Source: Foliimonas ilicis (GTDB lineage Bacteria; Pseudomonadota; Alphaproteobacteria; Rhizobiales; Rhizobiaceae). From it: DNA of 64,000 nt. The position numbers were made by a program, and so were the translations under genes. The notes below the pieces were generated by a model that had not been told where the DNA came from, did no database searches, and saw only the letters and a program-made list of their open reading frames with translations. Where the stretch lies: the NCBI RefSeq assembly GCF_039939195.1, contig NZ_JBDUUH010000009.1:62001-126000 (forward strand), written 5' to 3'. Positions 54,221 through 63,029 of the stretch are shown here, piece after piece (the stretch's first letter is position 1; each line of letters opens with the position of its first letter).

Positions 54221-55048
54221 TCAGATCACGGCTTTGCGGGCGTAGTGGGATATCACCTCGCCAATGGCAATCAGAACGAGCACCGCGAGGACTACGAGGG
54301 TAACGCCGCCATAGTTGAACATTGCCATCTGGCGAAAGAATACGAGACCGAGGCCTCCGGCTCCAACCAGTCCCATGATAGCCGAGCGGCGAATATTGAT
54401 GTCCCATTCGAAGATGATAGTGCCGATGATCACAGGCAGGATCTGCGGGACGATGCCGTAATACATGACCTGAAACTGGTTGCCGCCAACCGCGCGGATT
54501 GCCTCGACGGGTTTCGGGTCGATGTTTTCGATCGCCTCTGCGGTGATCTTCGAGATGAAGCCGACCGAGCGCATCGCGACGGCCAGAATGCCAGGGAGCG
54601 CGCCGAGACCTACAGCGCCGACGAACAGCAACGCCCAGATAATCTCGTGGATCGAGCGCGAAAGCACCATCAGGAAACGGCCAAGTGGATAGAAGATGTA
54701 TCTGTTGGGCGTAACGTTGGCTGCGCCGAACCAGGCGACCGGCAAGGAGAAGAAGCACCCCAGAATCGTGCCGAGCGTCGCCATCATCAACGTTTCCAAC
54801 GCCGGGACCACGAGCTTGGGAAGGAGCGACCAATCGATCAGGAAGAAGCGCTCGAGCGTGCCGAGAATACCGAGCGCGCCGCCCATGCGCTGCCAATCGG
54901 TGTCGAACATGATGGTGTCCCAGAAACACCAGGCAAGCAGCGCCAAGGTTGCCCCCAATAGGAGCCAATTTTTGAAACGCCTTGTGCGTTTGTGGGCGAG
55001 CCATGCGTCAAACCCATGTTCAGAAAGCGGAGGCGCGGCGATACTCAT
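54221..55048 (-). CDS. phnE: Phosphonate ABC transporter permease (proximal copy)
   Basis: Inner-membrane permease of about 275 residues. Motifs parallel those of the next copy: LGCFFSLPVAWFGAANVTPN, FVGAVGLGALPGILAV and PVEAIRAVGGNQFQVMYYGIVPQ. I start at the ATG at 55048 (MSIAAPPLSEHG), which overlaps the phnC stop codon; the longer frame to 55156 lies inside phnC. Confidence 0.9.
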   Translation of the reverse strand: MSIAAPPLSEHGFDAWLAHKRTRRFKNWLLLGATLALLAWCFWDTIMFDTDWQRMGGALGILGTLERFFLIDWSLLPKLVVPALETLMMATLGTILGCFFSLPVAWFGAANVTPNRYIFYPLGRFLMVLSRSIHEIIWALLFVGAVGLGALPGILAVAMRSVGFISKITAEAIENIDPKPVEAIRAVGGNQFQVMYYGIVPQILPVIIGTIIFEWDINIRRSAIMGLVGAGGLGLVFFRQMAMFNYGGVTLVVLAVLVLIAIGEVISHYARKAVI

Positions 55049-55800
55049 CACAGCACTTCCATCGCGTAGATTTCGTCGAGGTCCTGCTTGCGCATGCCTT
55101 TCGACGGCCCGTCGAATTTTTTGTAGCCGTCCTGCATTCCGATGATGCGATTGCATGTCTCCAGCGCGAGTTGGACGTCATGGATGTTGCACAGCACGGG
55201 CACCTTGAACTCGCAGGCAAGTTCGCGGATCAGCCCCATCACGTCGCGCGAGATCTTTGGGTCGAGCGCCGAGGTCGGCTCATCGAGGAGAAGGATTTCC
55301 GGTTTCTGCATCAATGCGCGTGCTATGCCGACGCGCTGGCGCTGGCCGCCGGAAAGGGCATCGGCACGCTTGTCTATATGATCCTGCAGGCCGACGCGCT
55401 CGAGCAGATGCAGTGCCCGGTCGATGTCTTCCTTGGGAAATGCCTTGAAAAAGCTGCGGAATGCACCGGTGTAGCCAAGCCGGCCGGACAGCACATTGTC
55501 CATCACCGACATGCGGTTCACGAGGTTGAATTCCTGGAATATCATGCCGATGCGGCGGCGCAGCCGGCGAAGGTCGCCGCTATTCAGCGGCCGCACGGAT
55601 TGGCCGAACAGGATAATGTCGCCCTCTGTGGGTTCGACCAGTCGATTAATGCAGCGGATCAGCGTTGATTTTCCCGCGCCGCTAGGCCCGATAACGGCAC
55701 AGAAGTCATCTCCATCGACGTTGAAATCGATACCTTTCAGGATTTGCGGGCCGCTGTTTGTGTAGCTGACCTTGAGATTGCTAACTTCCAGGGTAGACAT
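55048..55800 (-). CDS. phnC: Phosphonate ABC transporter ATP-binding protein
   Basis: ATPase of about 250 residues. Walker A GPSGAGKSTLIRC, Q-loop IFQEFNL, signature LSGGQRQRVGIARALM, Walker B ILLLDEPTSALDP and switch His in CNIHDVQLA are all present. The family start MSTLEVSNLKVSY supports the ATG at 55800. The frame extends to a TTG at 55869 and ATGs at 55857 and 55851, which would add about 20 residues of unrelated leader. It is sandwiched between phnD and two phnE. Confidence 0.9.
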   Translation of the reverse strand: MSTLEVSNLKVSYTNSGPQILKGIDFNVDGDDFCAVIGPSGAGKSTLIRCINRLVEPTEGDIILFGQSVRPLNSGDLRRLRRRIGMIFQEFNLVNRMSVMDNVLSGRLGYTGAFRSFFKAFPKEDIDRALHLLERVGLQDHIDKRADALSGGQRQRVGIARALMQKPEILLLDEPTSALDPKISRDVMGLIRELACEFKVPVLCNIHDVQLALETCNRIIGMQDGYKKFDGPSKGMRKQDLDEIYAMEVL

Positions 55801-55865
55801 CACCGCCACCGCTTTGGCCGAAGAGCCGCGCGATACGCGGCTCTCGGTCATGATCATTTCGTGTC

Positions 55866-56780
55866 TCAATTTCCCGCCGCCTTTTCAGCCGCGACGAGCT
55901 TGCGGATGATATCGTAATCGCTGTCCTTCATGGCGACGAATTTCGTCGACTTGATACCGTCGAACAATGGCTTCGAGCTGGGGTCCTCGTGCAGCGTCAG
56001 GAAGGCCTCGCGGATCGCAGCCTTGAGCGGCTCACAAAGGTCGCCGCGATAAACCATCGGGTCTTGCGGAATAACTTCCGACGACCAGACAACCTTGAAG
56101 TCCTCCGGCTTGGCGAGACCGCGGTCGATCACATTGTCGAGACGGTGGGTCGCGACGAAGGCATCGTCGACACGCCCCTCCTTCACGGCAAGCGCCGATT
56201 GGTCATGACCGCCGGTGTAGACGACTTTTGAGAAGTATTTCTCGAGTTCGGGGCCGACTCCGATCAAGTCTCCGAACACCATGCGCGGCAGAAGATTGCC
56301 CGATGTCGAGGCTGGATCGGCCAAGCCTGTGACGGACCCTTTCACGCTTTCCACCGTGTCAAATTTCGAATCCGATCTCGAAATCAACACAGCCTTGTAG
56401 CCGGGACCTTCTTCCTGGAAATGGCCCTTGGTCTTGGTGTAGGTCGCAAAGACCTCCAGCGCGGGATCTTTTTCCTTGGCCAGCACGTAGGAATTGGGGC
56501 CATGAACGCCAATATGCACCCAGCCATTGACCATGCCTTCGATGACCGAGGCATAGGAGGTCGGCATGAAGAACTCGACCGGCTTGCCTGTCTTTTCCTT
56601 CAGCTTGTCGATCAGGGGTTGGTAGATATCGAGTTCCTGCGTCGTTTCTTCGGTCGGGATGATCGAGAAAACGAGTTGGCTAGGATCTTTGCATTCCTGC
56701 GCGAATGCAGCCGAGCTTGCATATGCGATCACGGCACAGGCCGCCGTCAGTCTCGTGACGGTATGTTTCAGAAAATTCAT
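55866..56780 (-). CDS. phnD: Phosphonate ABC transporter periplasmic binding protein
   Basis: PhnD-type binding protein of 304 residues with a signal peptide (about 1-27, ACAVIAYASSAAFA). Family segments are LVFSIIPTEETTQELDIYQPLIDKL, EFFMPTSYASVIEGMVNGWVHIGVHGPNSY, and WSSEVIPQDPMVYRGDL near the end. GGGAGGA precedes the ATG. Its stop codon is followed directly by phnC. Expected ligand: 2-aminoethylphosphonate or a related phosphonate. Confidence 0.92.
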   Translation of the reverse strand: MNFLKHTVTRLTAACAVIAYASSAAFAQECKDPSQLVFSIIPTEETTQELDIYQPLIDKLKEKTGKPVEFFMPTSYASVIEGMVNGWVHIGVHGPNSYVLAKEKDPALEVFATYTKTKGHFQEEGPGYKAVLISRSDSKFDTVESVKGSVTGLADPASTSGNLLPRMVFGDLIGVGPELEKYFSKVVYTGGHDQSALAVKEGRVDDAFVATHRLDNVIDRGLAKPEDFKVVWSSEVIPQDPMVYRGDLCEPLKAAIREAFLTLHEDPSSKPLFDGIKSTKFVAMKDSDYDIIRKLVAAEKAAGN

Positions 56781-56848
56781 GTCATCCTCCCTTGTTTTGC
56801 AGCGGGTTCGCCGGAGAAAACCAGCGCCCCGCGGCTATTATGGTTCAG

Positions 56849-57976
56849 TCATGCGACGGCCTTTTTCGCCTCCTCGCGAATACCTCCGGCCGCCAGCAGG
56901 TTTTGCTTGCTTCCGATGAAGTTCTGGCCGCGTTCACCATCGAATGCGACGTCGACAAGTTCACGGAACTCGTCGTCGCCGATTCCGTAATGCCGGTAGT
57001 TCGAAGCAACGCCGAGCTCGGTCAGAAAAGCCATGAGCTGTTCGGCTGCACTGCGCGCATCTCCACCAAAAATCGCGTGCAGGCCCTCCGCACAGATGCC
57101 TCCCTTGTCCGCCACGCTGCGGATGATCATTGGCAACGAAAACGAACATGCAATGCCGTGCGGTACACCGTGTCGAAGGGTGATCGGGTAAGACAGAGAA
57201 TGTGCGATAGCGGTCTTCGTGTTGGAAAAGGCGAAGCCAGCCAGAGTGGAGGCTCGCGCCATCCTTTCCCGCAGATCGACATTTCGAAGATCCGCGGCCA
57301 GCAAGGGCAAAGTCGAGATCACGCCACGCGCGGCAGTGATTGCATGCGCCATCGAAACCGGATTGGCGCTGCGGTTCCATAGGCATTCTAGCGAATGCGA
57401 CAACGCATCGAGGCCGGTCTGAATGGTCAAATCGCGAGGCTTTCCGATCATCAAGTCTGGATCGACGATGGAATATTGCGGGTAGAGGCCAGGATGTGCA
57501 AGCGAGTGTTTCACGCCGTCGGCACCGTCCCACACGGTGCCCCAGCAAGTGACCTCGCTGCCCGTGCCCGCAGTGGTCGGCACGGCAATCAACGGCCAAG
57601 GCGCGATGGTTTCTGCGCCGGCGCGTTTCTTAAGATAGGCCTCCATCGCAGCGAAATCGCCACGCGCAGCCGCGAATACCTTGGCTGAATCTATGACAGA
57701 CCCACCGCCGAGCGCGACAATGACTTCGGGTTGAATTTCAAGTTTGGCGAAGCGGGCAGTTTGAGGCTCGAGTGCTGCGATATCGGGATTTGGCGCAATA
57801 TCGTCGATCACCAATATCGGCGAGCCTGCGCTGGTTTCGAGCTGAGATGCCAGTGTCTGGAAATAGGCCTCGCCATAAGTCACAAGGGCGTAGCGGCGCC
57901 CACCGATGGCTTCTGACAGCTTGGAAAAGCTACCTCGACCGAAGCGGACGTCAACGGGGTTGCGATAGGACCACAC
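56849..57976 (-). CDS. Iron-containing alcohol dehydrogenase, probable phosphonoacetaldehyde/hydroxyethylphosphonate oxidoreductase
   Basis: Group III metal-dependent alcohol dehydrogenase of 375 residues. NAD motif VIVALGGGSVIDSAKV, then PTTAGTGSEVT, and metal ligands in DALSHSLECLWN and the HSLSYPITLRHGVPHGIA block. GTG start with CAGGAA upstream. Related enzymes reduce phosphonoacetaldehyde to 2-hydroxyethylphosphonate. As first gene before phnDCEE, it may oxidise imported hydroxyethylphosphonate to the aldehyde made also by PhnW. The assignment rests on context. Confidence 0.75.
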   Translation of the reverse strand: MWSYRNPVDVRFGRGSFSKLSEAIGGRRYALVTYGEAYFQTLASQLETSAGSPILVIDDIAPNPDIAALEPQTARFAKLEIQPEVIVALGGGSVIDSAKVFAAARGDFAAMEAYLKKRAGAETIAPWPLIAVPTTAGTGSEVTCWGTVWDGADGVKHSLAHPGLYPQYSIVDPDLMIGKPRDLTIQTGLDALSHSLECLWNRSANPVSMAHAITAARGVISTLPLLAADLRNVDLRERMARASTLAGFAFSNTKTAIAHSLSYPITLRHGVPHGIACSFSLPMIIRSVADKGGICAEGLHAIFGGDARSAAEQLMAFLTELGVASNYRHYGIGDDEFRELVDVAFDGERGQNFIGSKQNLLAAGGIREEAKKAVA

Positions 57977-58070
57977 GGCGATTTCCTGACTTGATGGCTA
58001 TTAGACAGGATGAGAGTGGCGGAGCAGCTTACCATTGACAAATACAAATTTACGGCATCATTCATAGGCT

Positions 58071-58931
58071 GTGGCTATAGTATTTACCCACCTCCGGTCC
58101 TTTCATGCAGTCGCTGAAAATCGCGGCTTCACTGCTGCGGCCGATGCTCTTCATATAAGTCAGCCAACGGTCACCACTCAGGTCAAGGAGTTGGAGGAAC
58201 GCTACGGCGTAGAACTGCTGGTGCGCCGTGGGCGGCGCGTCGAACTGACCGAAACCGGTGCTGCACTTTTCGATATTAGTCGCCGCATAATGAGTCTTCA
58301 TGAAGAGGCCGAGGAATTGCTGCTTAGCAGTGGAAAGCTCACTACCGGCCAATTGCGGCTTGCGGCTGTAGGCCCATTCCATGCCACCGAAATGGTCGCA
58401 CGGTTCCTAGCTATTTACCCGTCTATCAAAATCAGCATGCTGCTTGGAAATTCAGAGCAGACATTGCAGCGGATAATGGATCTGGAGGCCGACGTGGCCA
58501 TTGTAGCCCACGCGGTTGACGATCCGCGCATCAACTCAATTCCATTCAACACGCATGAGGTGGTTGTTTTCGTCAACGTCGACCATCCTTGGCATGGACG
58601 TAAAAGCGTCAATATCGGCGACTTGGTCGATCAGCCGCTGATCCTGCGCGAAACCGGTTCAACGACGCGACGCGGCCTTGAGGTTGCTGCCGAAAAGGCT
58701 GGTGTGACGATCAAGCCATTCCTGGAAATAGGCAGTCGCGAAGGTGTGTGGAAAGCCGTGGAGCAGGGGCTCGGCATCGGAGTCGTGGCCGACTTCGAAT
58801 TCGTCGCGCACCCGAGGCTTGAAACAATTCGCATCGCAGATGCAGAGGTACGTACCGAATACCGATTGGCCTGCCTGCAGGAGCGCCGGCAATCGCCTAA
58901 AATCAAGGCGTTCATCGACAGCGTTTTGTAA
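58071..58931 (+). CDS. LysR family regulator (first)
   Basis: A 286-residue LysR regulator. The N-terminal helix-turn-helix is HLRSFHAVAENRGFTAAADALHISQPTVTTQVKELE; the C-terminal periplasmic-binding-like effector domain is about 90-286. GTG start at 58071. It diverges from the alcohol dehydrogenase-phnDCEE operon across a 94-bp gap, so it is its likely activator. It converges on the second LysR gene with a 4-bp gap. Confidence 0.9.
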   Translation: MAIVFTHLRSFHAVAENRGFTAAADALHISQPTVTTQVKELEERYGVELLVRRGRRVELTETGAALFDISRRIMSLHEEAEELLLSSGKLTTGQLRLAAVGPFHATEMVARFLAIYPSIKISMLLGNSEQTLQRIMDLEADVAIVAHAVDDPRINSIPFNTHEVVVFVNVDHPWHGRKSVNIGDLVDQPLILRETGSTTRRGLEVAAEKAGVTIKPFLEIGSREGVWKAVEQGLGIGVVADFEFVAHPRLETIRIADAEVRTEYRLACLQERRQSPKIKAFIDSVL

Positions 58932-58935
58932 CGGC

Positions 58936-59817
58936 TCAGTCGGGCGACGACAGCTCGCGGGCGAGGTTCCAGAAAGCACGTACCAGCTTGCCGCCTGAGC
59001 GTTCTTTCAAACTGATGAGCGCTTCATCCATGAGCATTTCTGGGGCGTCTATAGTAATCGGAACGAGCCGGCCATCCTGACCGAATTCCGCTTCCGAAAC
59101 AAAGCCAACGCCGCTGCCGGAGGCGACGATCTCCCGCACCGCTTCGCGGCCTTCCGCCTCGATCGCCGCCCGCAGCACGACGCCCTGCTCGGCGCTCATC
59201 GTCTCCAGCTTGTGTCGGGTCTTCGACCCACGTTCGCGCAGCACCAAAGGATGCTTGGCCAGCTCTGTGAAGTTCATCGACTTCATCTTTGCCAAAGGAT
59301 GGGTGCGGGCGACGAAGGCGATGATCGGTGTCGAATTCAACTTCAGCACATCGAATTCGCGGCCTTCTGGAATTTCGCCAAGCACGCCGATGTCACTTTC
59401 GTAGGAGAAGAGGCTGGCAATCACCGTTTCTGTATTTCCGCTGCGCACGGTGACCTGAATGCCTGGATATTTTTCGCGGAACGGCCCGAGAATTTGCAGA
59501 AGGTGATGCGCAGCATCGGCAACGATACGCAGCGTACCCGAGCGTAACGCCCGGGATTCTGACAGAATATCATGCGCCTGCTGTTCGGTGTCGAACATGC
59601 GACGGGTGATCTCGAGTAGCTGTTGGCCGAAAGGCGTCAACGTCACCTGCTTTTTGTGCCGATTGAAGAGCAGAACATCATACTCTTCCTCAAGCTTGCG
59701 CACCTGATCGGAGATTGCGGGCTGCGTAAGGAACAGCGCTTCGGCGGCGCGAGAAAACCCGCCGGTGGTCGCGACATAGTGGAATGCGCGAAGCTGAACG
59801 TAGCGCAACGATGGCAT
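58936..59817 (-). CDS. LysR family regulator (second)
   Basis: A 293-residue LysR regulator with helix-turn-helix QLRAFHYVATTGGFSRAAEALFLTQPAISDQVRKLE. It resembles the neighbouring LysR in layout but is clearly divergent in sequence. It is divergent from the Na/Pi cotransporter gene and upstream of phnW-phnA, so it is the likely regulator of that rightward group. Confidence 0.9.
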   Translation of the reverse strand: MPSLRYVQLRAFHYVATTGGFSRAAEALFLTQPAISDQVRKLEEEYDVLLFNRHKKQVTLTPFGQQLLEITRRMFDTEQQAHDILSESRALRSGTLRIVADAAHHLLQILGPFREKYPGIQVTVRSGNTETVIASLFSYESDIGVLGEIPEGREFDVLKLNSTPIIAFVARTHPLAKMKSMNFTELAKHPLVLRERGSKTRHKLETMSAEQGVVLRAAIEAEGREAVREIVASGSGVGFVSEAEFGQDGRLVPITIDAPEMLMDEALISLKERSGGKLVRAFWNLARELSSPD

Positions 59818-59927
59818 CCTTCCATAGGTTCAGTCGATAGAACCATAGAAACTAACGAATTGACTTATGTAAAGCCCGATCGGAATCTTAGGTCTTCATA
59901 ATTCCCTGAAATGAAGGCGCCACGGCC
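59818..59927. promoter_or_regulatory. Divergent promoter region with imperfect inverted repeat
   Basis: The 110-bp gap between the second LysR gene and the Na/Pi gene contains TAGGTTC and GAACCATA (about 59823-59847), an imperfect inverted repeat a few bases upstream of the LysR start. The placement is typical of a LysR autoregulatory site. Confidence 0.4.
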
Positions 59928-61595
59928 ATGCACTTTTCGCTCATCCTGCTGCATCTGGCCGGAGCGACCCTGCTGCTCCTTTATGCCGTCCATATGGTCC
60001 GCAATGGAATGGAGCGCGGCCATGGCGATGCACTGCGCCGGCTGCTCGGTGAAGCCAAGAGCGGGCAATTGAAGGCCGCCGGTGGTGGTGCCGCAATTGC
60101 AATCATGCTGCAAAGTTCGACGGCAGTGGCGATGCTCGCCTGCGGCTTTGCCGCAAGCGGTGTCCTGTCGTTGCCGGTCGGGCTGTCATTGCTTCTCGGC
60201 GCGGATTTGGGTTCGGCACTGGTGGTTCGGATACTTTCCTTCGAGCTAGGCTGGCTGGTGCCGGTTTGCCTGCTGGTTGGCGGCGTCATGCATCTCAAGC
60301 TGTCGAGTCGGAAGGTGACGGAGACCGGTCGCATGGTGCTCGGCATTGGGTTTGTGCTTCTGTCGCTCAAACTGATCGGAGAGGCGACGCATCCGCTACG
60401 CGACAGCGCCATTCTGCCCACATTTGCTGGCTATCTCGCCGATGACTATTTTACTGCCTTCCTGATCGGCGCTGCTTTCACATGGCTTATCCATTCCAGC
60501 GTAGCCGCGATATTGATGGTTGCCGCCTTTGCTGGGCAGGGCTTACTGCCGCTTGAGGCTGGCGTGCCGCTCGTCCTTGGGGCCAATCTCGGCGGTGGGT
60601 TGATCGCGTTCTGGCTGTCACGCGGTATGCCGCCGCAAGCGCAGCGCATTCCCGTCGGCAATCTGCTTTTTCGCGCGGTCGGCTCCGTGATTGCCTTGGC
60701 GGCAATCGAGACTGTCGGTCCGCGGTTGGATTTTCTCGGCAGCAATCAGGGCGTGGCGCTGGTCAATCTGCATGTAGCCTTCAACATATGCCTGCTCATC
60801 TGCGCGCTGCCCTTTGCTGGCGCGATGGCGCGGCTGACAACAAGCTTGCTGCCCGAACCCACCGTGAAGAACAGCGATGGCGGCCTGATGGCAAATCGCA
60901 AGTCTGCACTCGACCGCACGGTAATCGGGAATCCAAATCTGGCGCTTGCCAGTGCCACGCGAGAATTGCTGCGCATGGGCGAACTCGTAGAGGTCATGGT
61001 TCGGCCGGTAATGGATTTGCTCGACAATGGGACGCGCGACCGGATTGCCCGCACCCGTTTGGTTGATGAGGAGGTCAATCGAGCGCACACGGAGATCAAG
61101 CTTTACCTTGCAGAGGTAAATCGCGGCGAGATGACTGTGGTGGCTGCACGCAAATGCATCGAACTCACCGATTTCGCAATCAATCTCGAGCATGCTGGCG
61201 ACATCGTGGCGAAGAACCTTCTGGTGCTGGCCAATGAGCGCGCGGAGCGCAATCTGCGCTTTTCCAAGGAGGGTTGGGCAGAGCTGATGGAGTTGCATCA
61301 GCGATTGGTGGAAAACATACATCTTGCGCTGAACGTGCTGGTTTCGAACGATCTGCCGTCTGCACGCCAGCTTGTCGTCGAAAAAGAGCGCATGCGGGTG
61401 CTCGAACGACGCAGCCATGACGGCCATTTGATGCGGCTGCGCTCAGGCACTCTGGAAAGCATCGAGACCAGCGACATGCATCTCGAAGTCGCGCGCGCTT
61501 TCAAGGAGATCAATTCGCTGCTGGCGACTGTCGCCTATCCGCTGCTAACCGAAAGCGGGCATCTGCTTCAGAGCAGATTGGCCGTTGTCGGATGA
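59928..61595 (+). CDS. Na+/Pi cotransporter family protein with PhoU-like domain
   Basis: Membrane protein of 555 residues. The N-terminal half (about 1-310) has two NptA/PNaS-type repeats, with QSSTAVAMLACGFAASG and HSSVAAILMVAAFAGQG as the paired QSS(T) motifs. The C-terminal half (about 340-550) is a PhoU-like helical bundle. Such proteins move phosphate. In a phosphonate cluster it may export phosphate released by PhnA or import phosphate; the direction is not shown by sequence. Confidence 0.88.
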   Translation: MHFSLILLHLAGATLLLLYAVHMVRNGMERGHGDALRRLLGEAKSGQLKAAGGGAAIAIMLQSSTAVAMLACGFAASGVLSLPVGLSLLLGADLGSALVVRILSFELGWLVPVCLLVGGVMHLKLSSRKVTETGRMVLGIGFVLLSLKLIGEATHPLRDSAILPTFAGYLADDYFTAFLIGAAFTWLIHSSVAAILMVAAFAGQGLLPLEAGVPLVLGANLGGGLIAFWLSRGMPPQAQRIPVGNLLFRAVGSVIALAAIETVGPRLDFLGSNQGVALVNLHVAFNICLLICALPFAGAMARLTTSLLPEPTVKNSDGGLMANRKSALDRTVIGNPNLALASATRELLRMGELVEVMVRPVMDLLDNGTRDRIARTRLVDEEVNRAHTEIKLYLAEVNRGEMTVVAARKCIELTDFAINLEHAGDIVAKNLLVLANERAERNLRFSKEGWAELMELHQRLVENIHLALNVLVSNDLPSARQLVVEKERMRVLERRSHDGHLMRLRSGTLESIETSDMHLEVARAFKEINSLLATVAYPLLTESGHLLQSRLAVVG

Positions 61596-61621
61596 TCGCC
61601 TCAGCTTATGAGTGAATACAA

Positions 61622-61639
61622 AATAACGATTTTTCAAAT
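61622..61639 (+). promoter_or_regulatory. Shared upstream motif, phnW copy
   Basis: AATAACGATTTTTCAAAT, 55 bp before the phnW start. The same motif with two changes lies upstream of phnA (62931-62948). It is a likely common regulator-binding site or promoter element. Confidence 0.5.
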
Positions 61640-61694
61640 AGGTTGAATGAGTGCAGAGTCGGTCTCAACAACACGTTTACGGGGAGGATCGCTA

Positions 61695-62900
61695 ATGCGG
61701 GTCGATACAAAAAATACCGCGCCAAGCGAAGGTTTCGAGGATCCCGCATTGGGTGAACCTTATCTACTGACGCCAGGCCCACTCACCACGGCCTACTCTG
61801 TCAAACAGGCGATGCTGCGCGATTGGGGTTCGTGGGATGGCGATTTCCGTGCGATGACGGCAGATATGCGTCACCGGTTGCTTGCCCTGACCGGCGATGC
61901 CAAGGGCGAATATGATTGCGTGCCTTTGCAGGGATCAGGCTCTTACTGTGTTGAAGCCATGCTCGGCTCCTTCGTGCCGAAGGACGGCAAGGTGCTGGTG
62001 CTGGCAAATGGCGCCTACGGCCTGCGTGCGGCATCGACAATGCAGTATCTCAACCGCGCCTATACGCTGATCGACAAGGGCGACTATCTGCCGCCGCGAG
62101 GCGACGAAGTCGCGGCGGCGCTCGACGCCGACCCTGCGATCACCCATGTCATCGCTATTCACTGCGAGACCAGCTCCGGCATTCTCAACCCGGTCGCCGA
62201 GATTTCCGAAGCGGTCTATTCGCGCGGGCGCAAGCTTCTGGTCGATTCAATGAGCGCCTTTGGCGCGGTTGATCTCAACGTCAACGATATTCGCTACGAG
62301 GCGATGGTTTCCTCGGCCAACAAGTGCATCGAGGGTGTGCCGGGTTTCGGCTTCGTCATCGCCAAAAAGACGGAGCTTGAGGCTGCGAAGGGGCGCAGTC
62401 ATTCGCTGTCGCTCGACATACATGCGCAATGGGCGACAATGGAAAAGACCGGCCAGTGGCGTTTCACGCCGCCGACGCATGTCGTTGCCGCCTTCCTTGA
62501 AGCGTTGAAAATGCATGAGGCCGAGGGTGGCGTTGCGGCGCGCGGTGCGCGCTACATGAAGAACCGTGACGTGATGGTGGCCGGTATGCGCGAACTCGGC
62601 TTCGAGACGCTTTTGTCGGACCGATGGTTGTCGCCCATAATCGTCACATTCTTTTGCCCTGCGCATGCGAACTTCAACTTCGATCGCTTCTACGAACTGA
62701 TGAAGGACAAGGGGTTCATCATCTATCCAGGCAAGTTGACGGTGGTGGATTCATTCCGCGTCGGCTGCATCGGTCGTATGGACGAACATGTGATGCGCCG
62801 CGTGGTGGAAGCCGCTCGTCAGTCGTTGAAAGAACTCAAAGTTCCTGATGCCGCACCGCCGGCAATTGCTATTGCGGAGCGGGCCAAGCTGGCTGCGTGA
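61695..62900 (+). CDS. phnW: 2-Aminoethylphosphonate--pyruvate transaminase
   Basis: PLP enzyme of 401 residues transferring the amino group of 2-aminoethylphosphonate to pyruvate, giving phosphonoacetaldehyde and alanine. Family start PYLLTPGPLTTAYSVKQAMLRDWGSWD, QGSGSYCVEAMLGS, the cofactor Asp in LLVDSMSAFGAVD and the Schiff-base Lys in VSSANKCIEGVPGFGFV. GGGGAGG precedes the ATG at 61695; the frame opens at 61647. Confidence 0.95.
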   Translation: MRVDTKNTAPSEGFEDPALGEPYLLTPGPLTTAYSVKQAMLRDWGSWDGDFRAMTADMRHRLLALTGDAKGEYDCVPLQGSGSYCVEAMLGSFVPKDGKVLVLANGAYGLRAASTMQYLNRAYTLIDKGDYLPPRGDEVAAALDADPAITHVIAIHCETSSGILNPVAEISEAVYSRGRKLLVDSMSAFGAVDLNVNDIRYEAMVSSANKCIEGVPGFGFVIAKKTELEAAKGRSHSLSLDIHAQWATMEKTGQWRFTPPTHVVAAFLEALKMHEAEGGVAARGARYMKNRDVMVAGMRELGFETLLSDRWLSPIIVTFFCPAHANFNFDRFYELMKDKGFIIYPGKLTVVDSFRVGCIGRMDEHVMRRVVEAARQSLKELKVPDAAPPAIAIAERAKLAA

Positions 62901-62930
62901 AGCATAGAGAAAACCTATTCGAGAATTCAG

Positions 62931-62948
62931 AATAACGATTTGGCAAAT
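62931..62948 (+). promoter_or_regulatory. Shared upstream motif, phnA copy
   Basis: AATAACGATTTGGCAAAT, 81 bp before the phnA start and just after phnW. It matches the phnW-upstream copy at 16 of 18 positions. Confidence 0.5.
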
Positions 62949-63029
62949 GGATCATCGTGATTCAAAAATGCGGCCAAAGAAAACCGAAGTGTGGTCCGCG
63001 GACCCGGAACGCTCAAGGCAGGAAATCCG

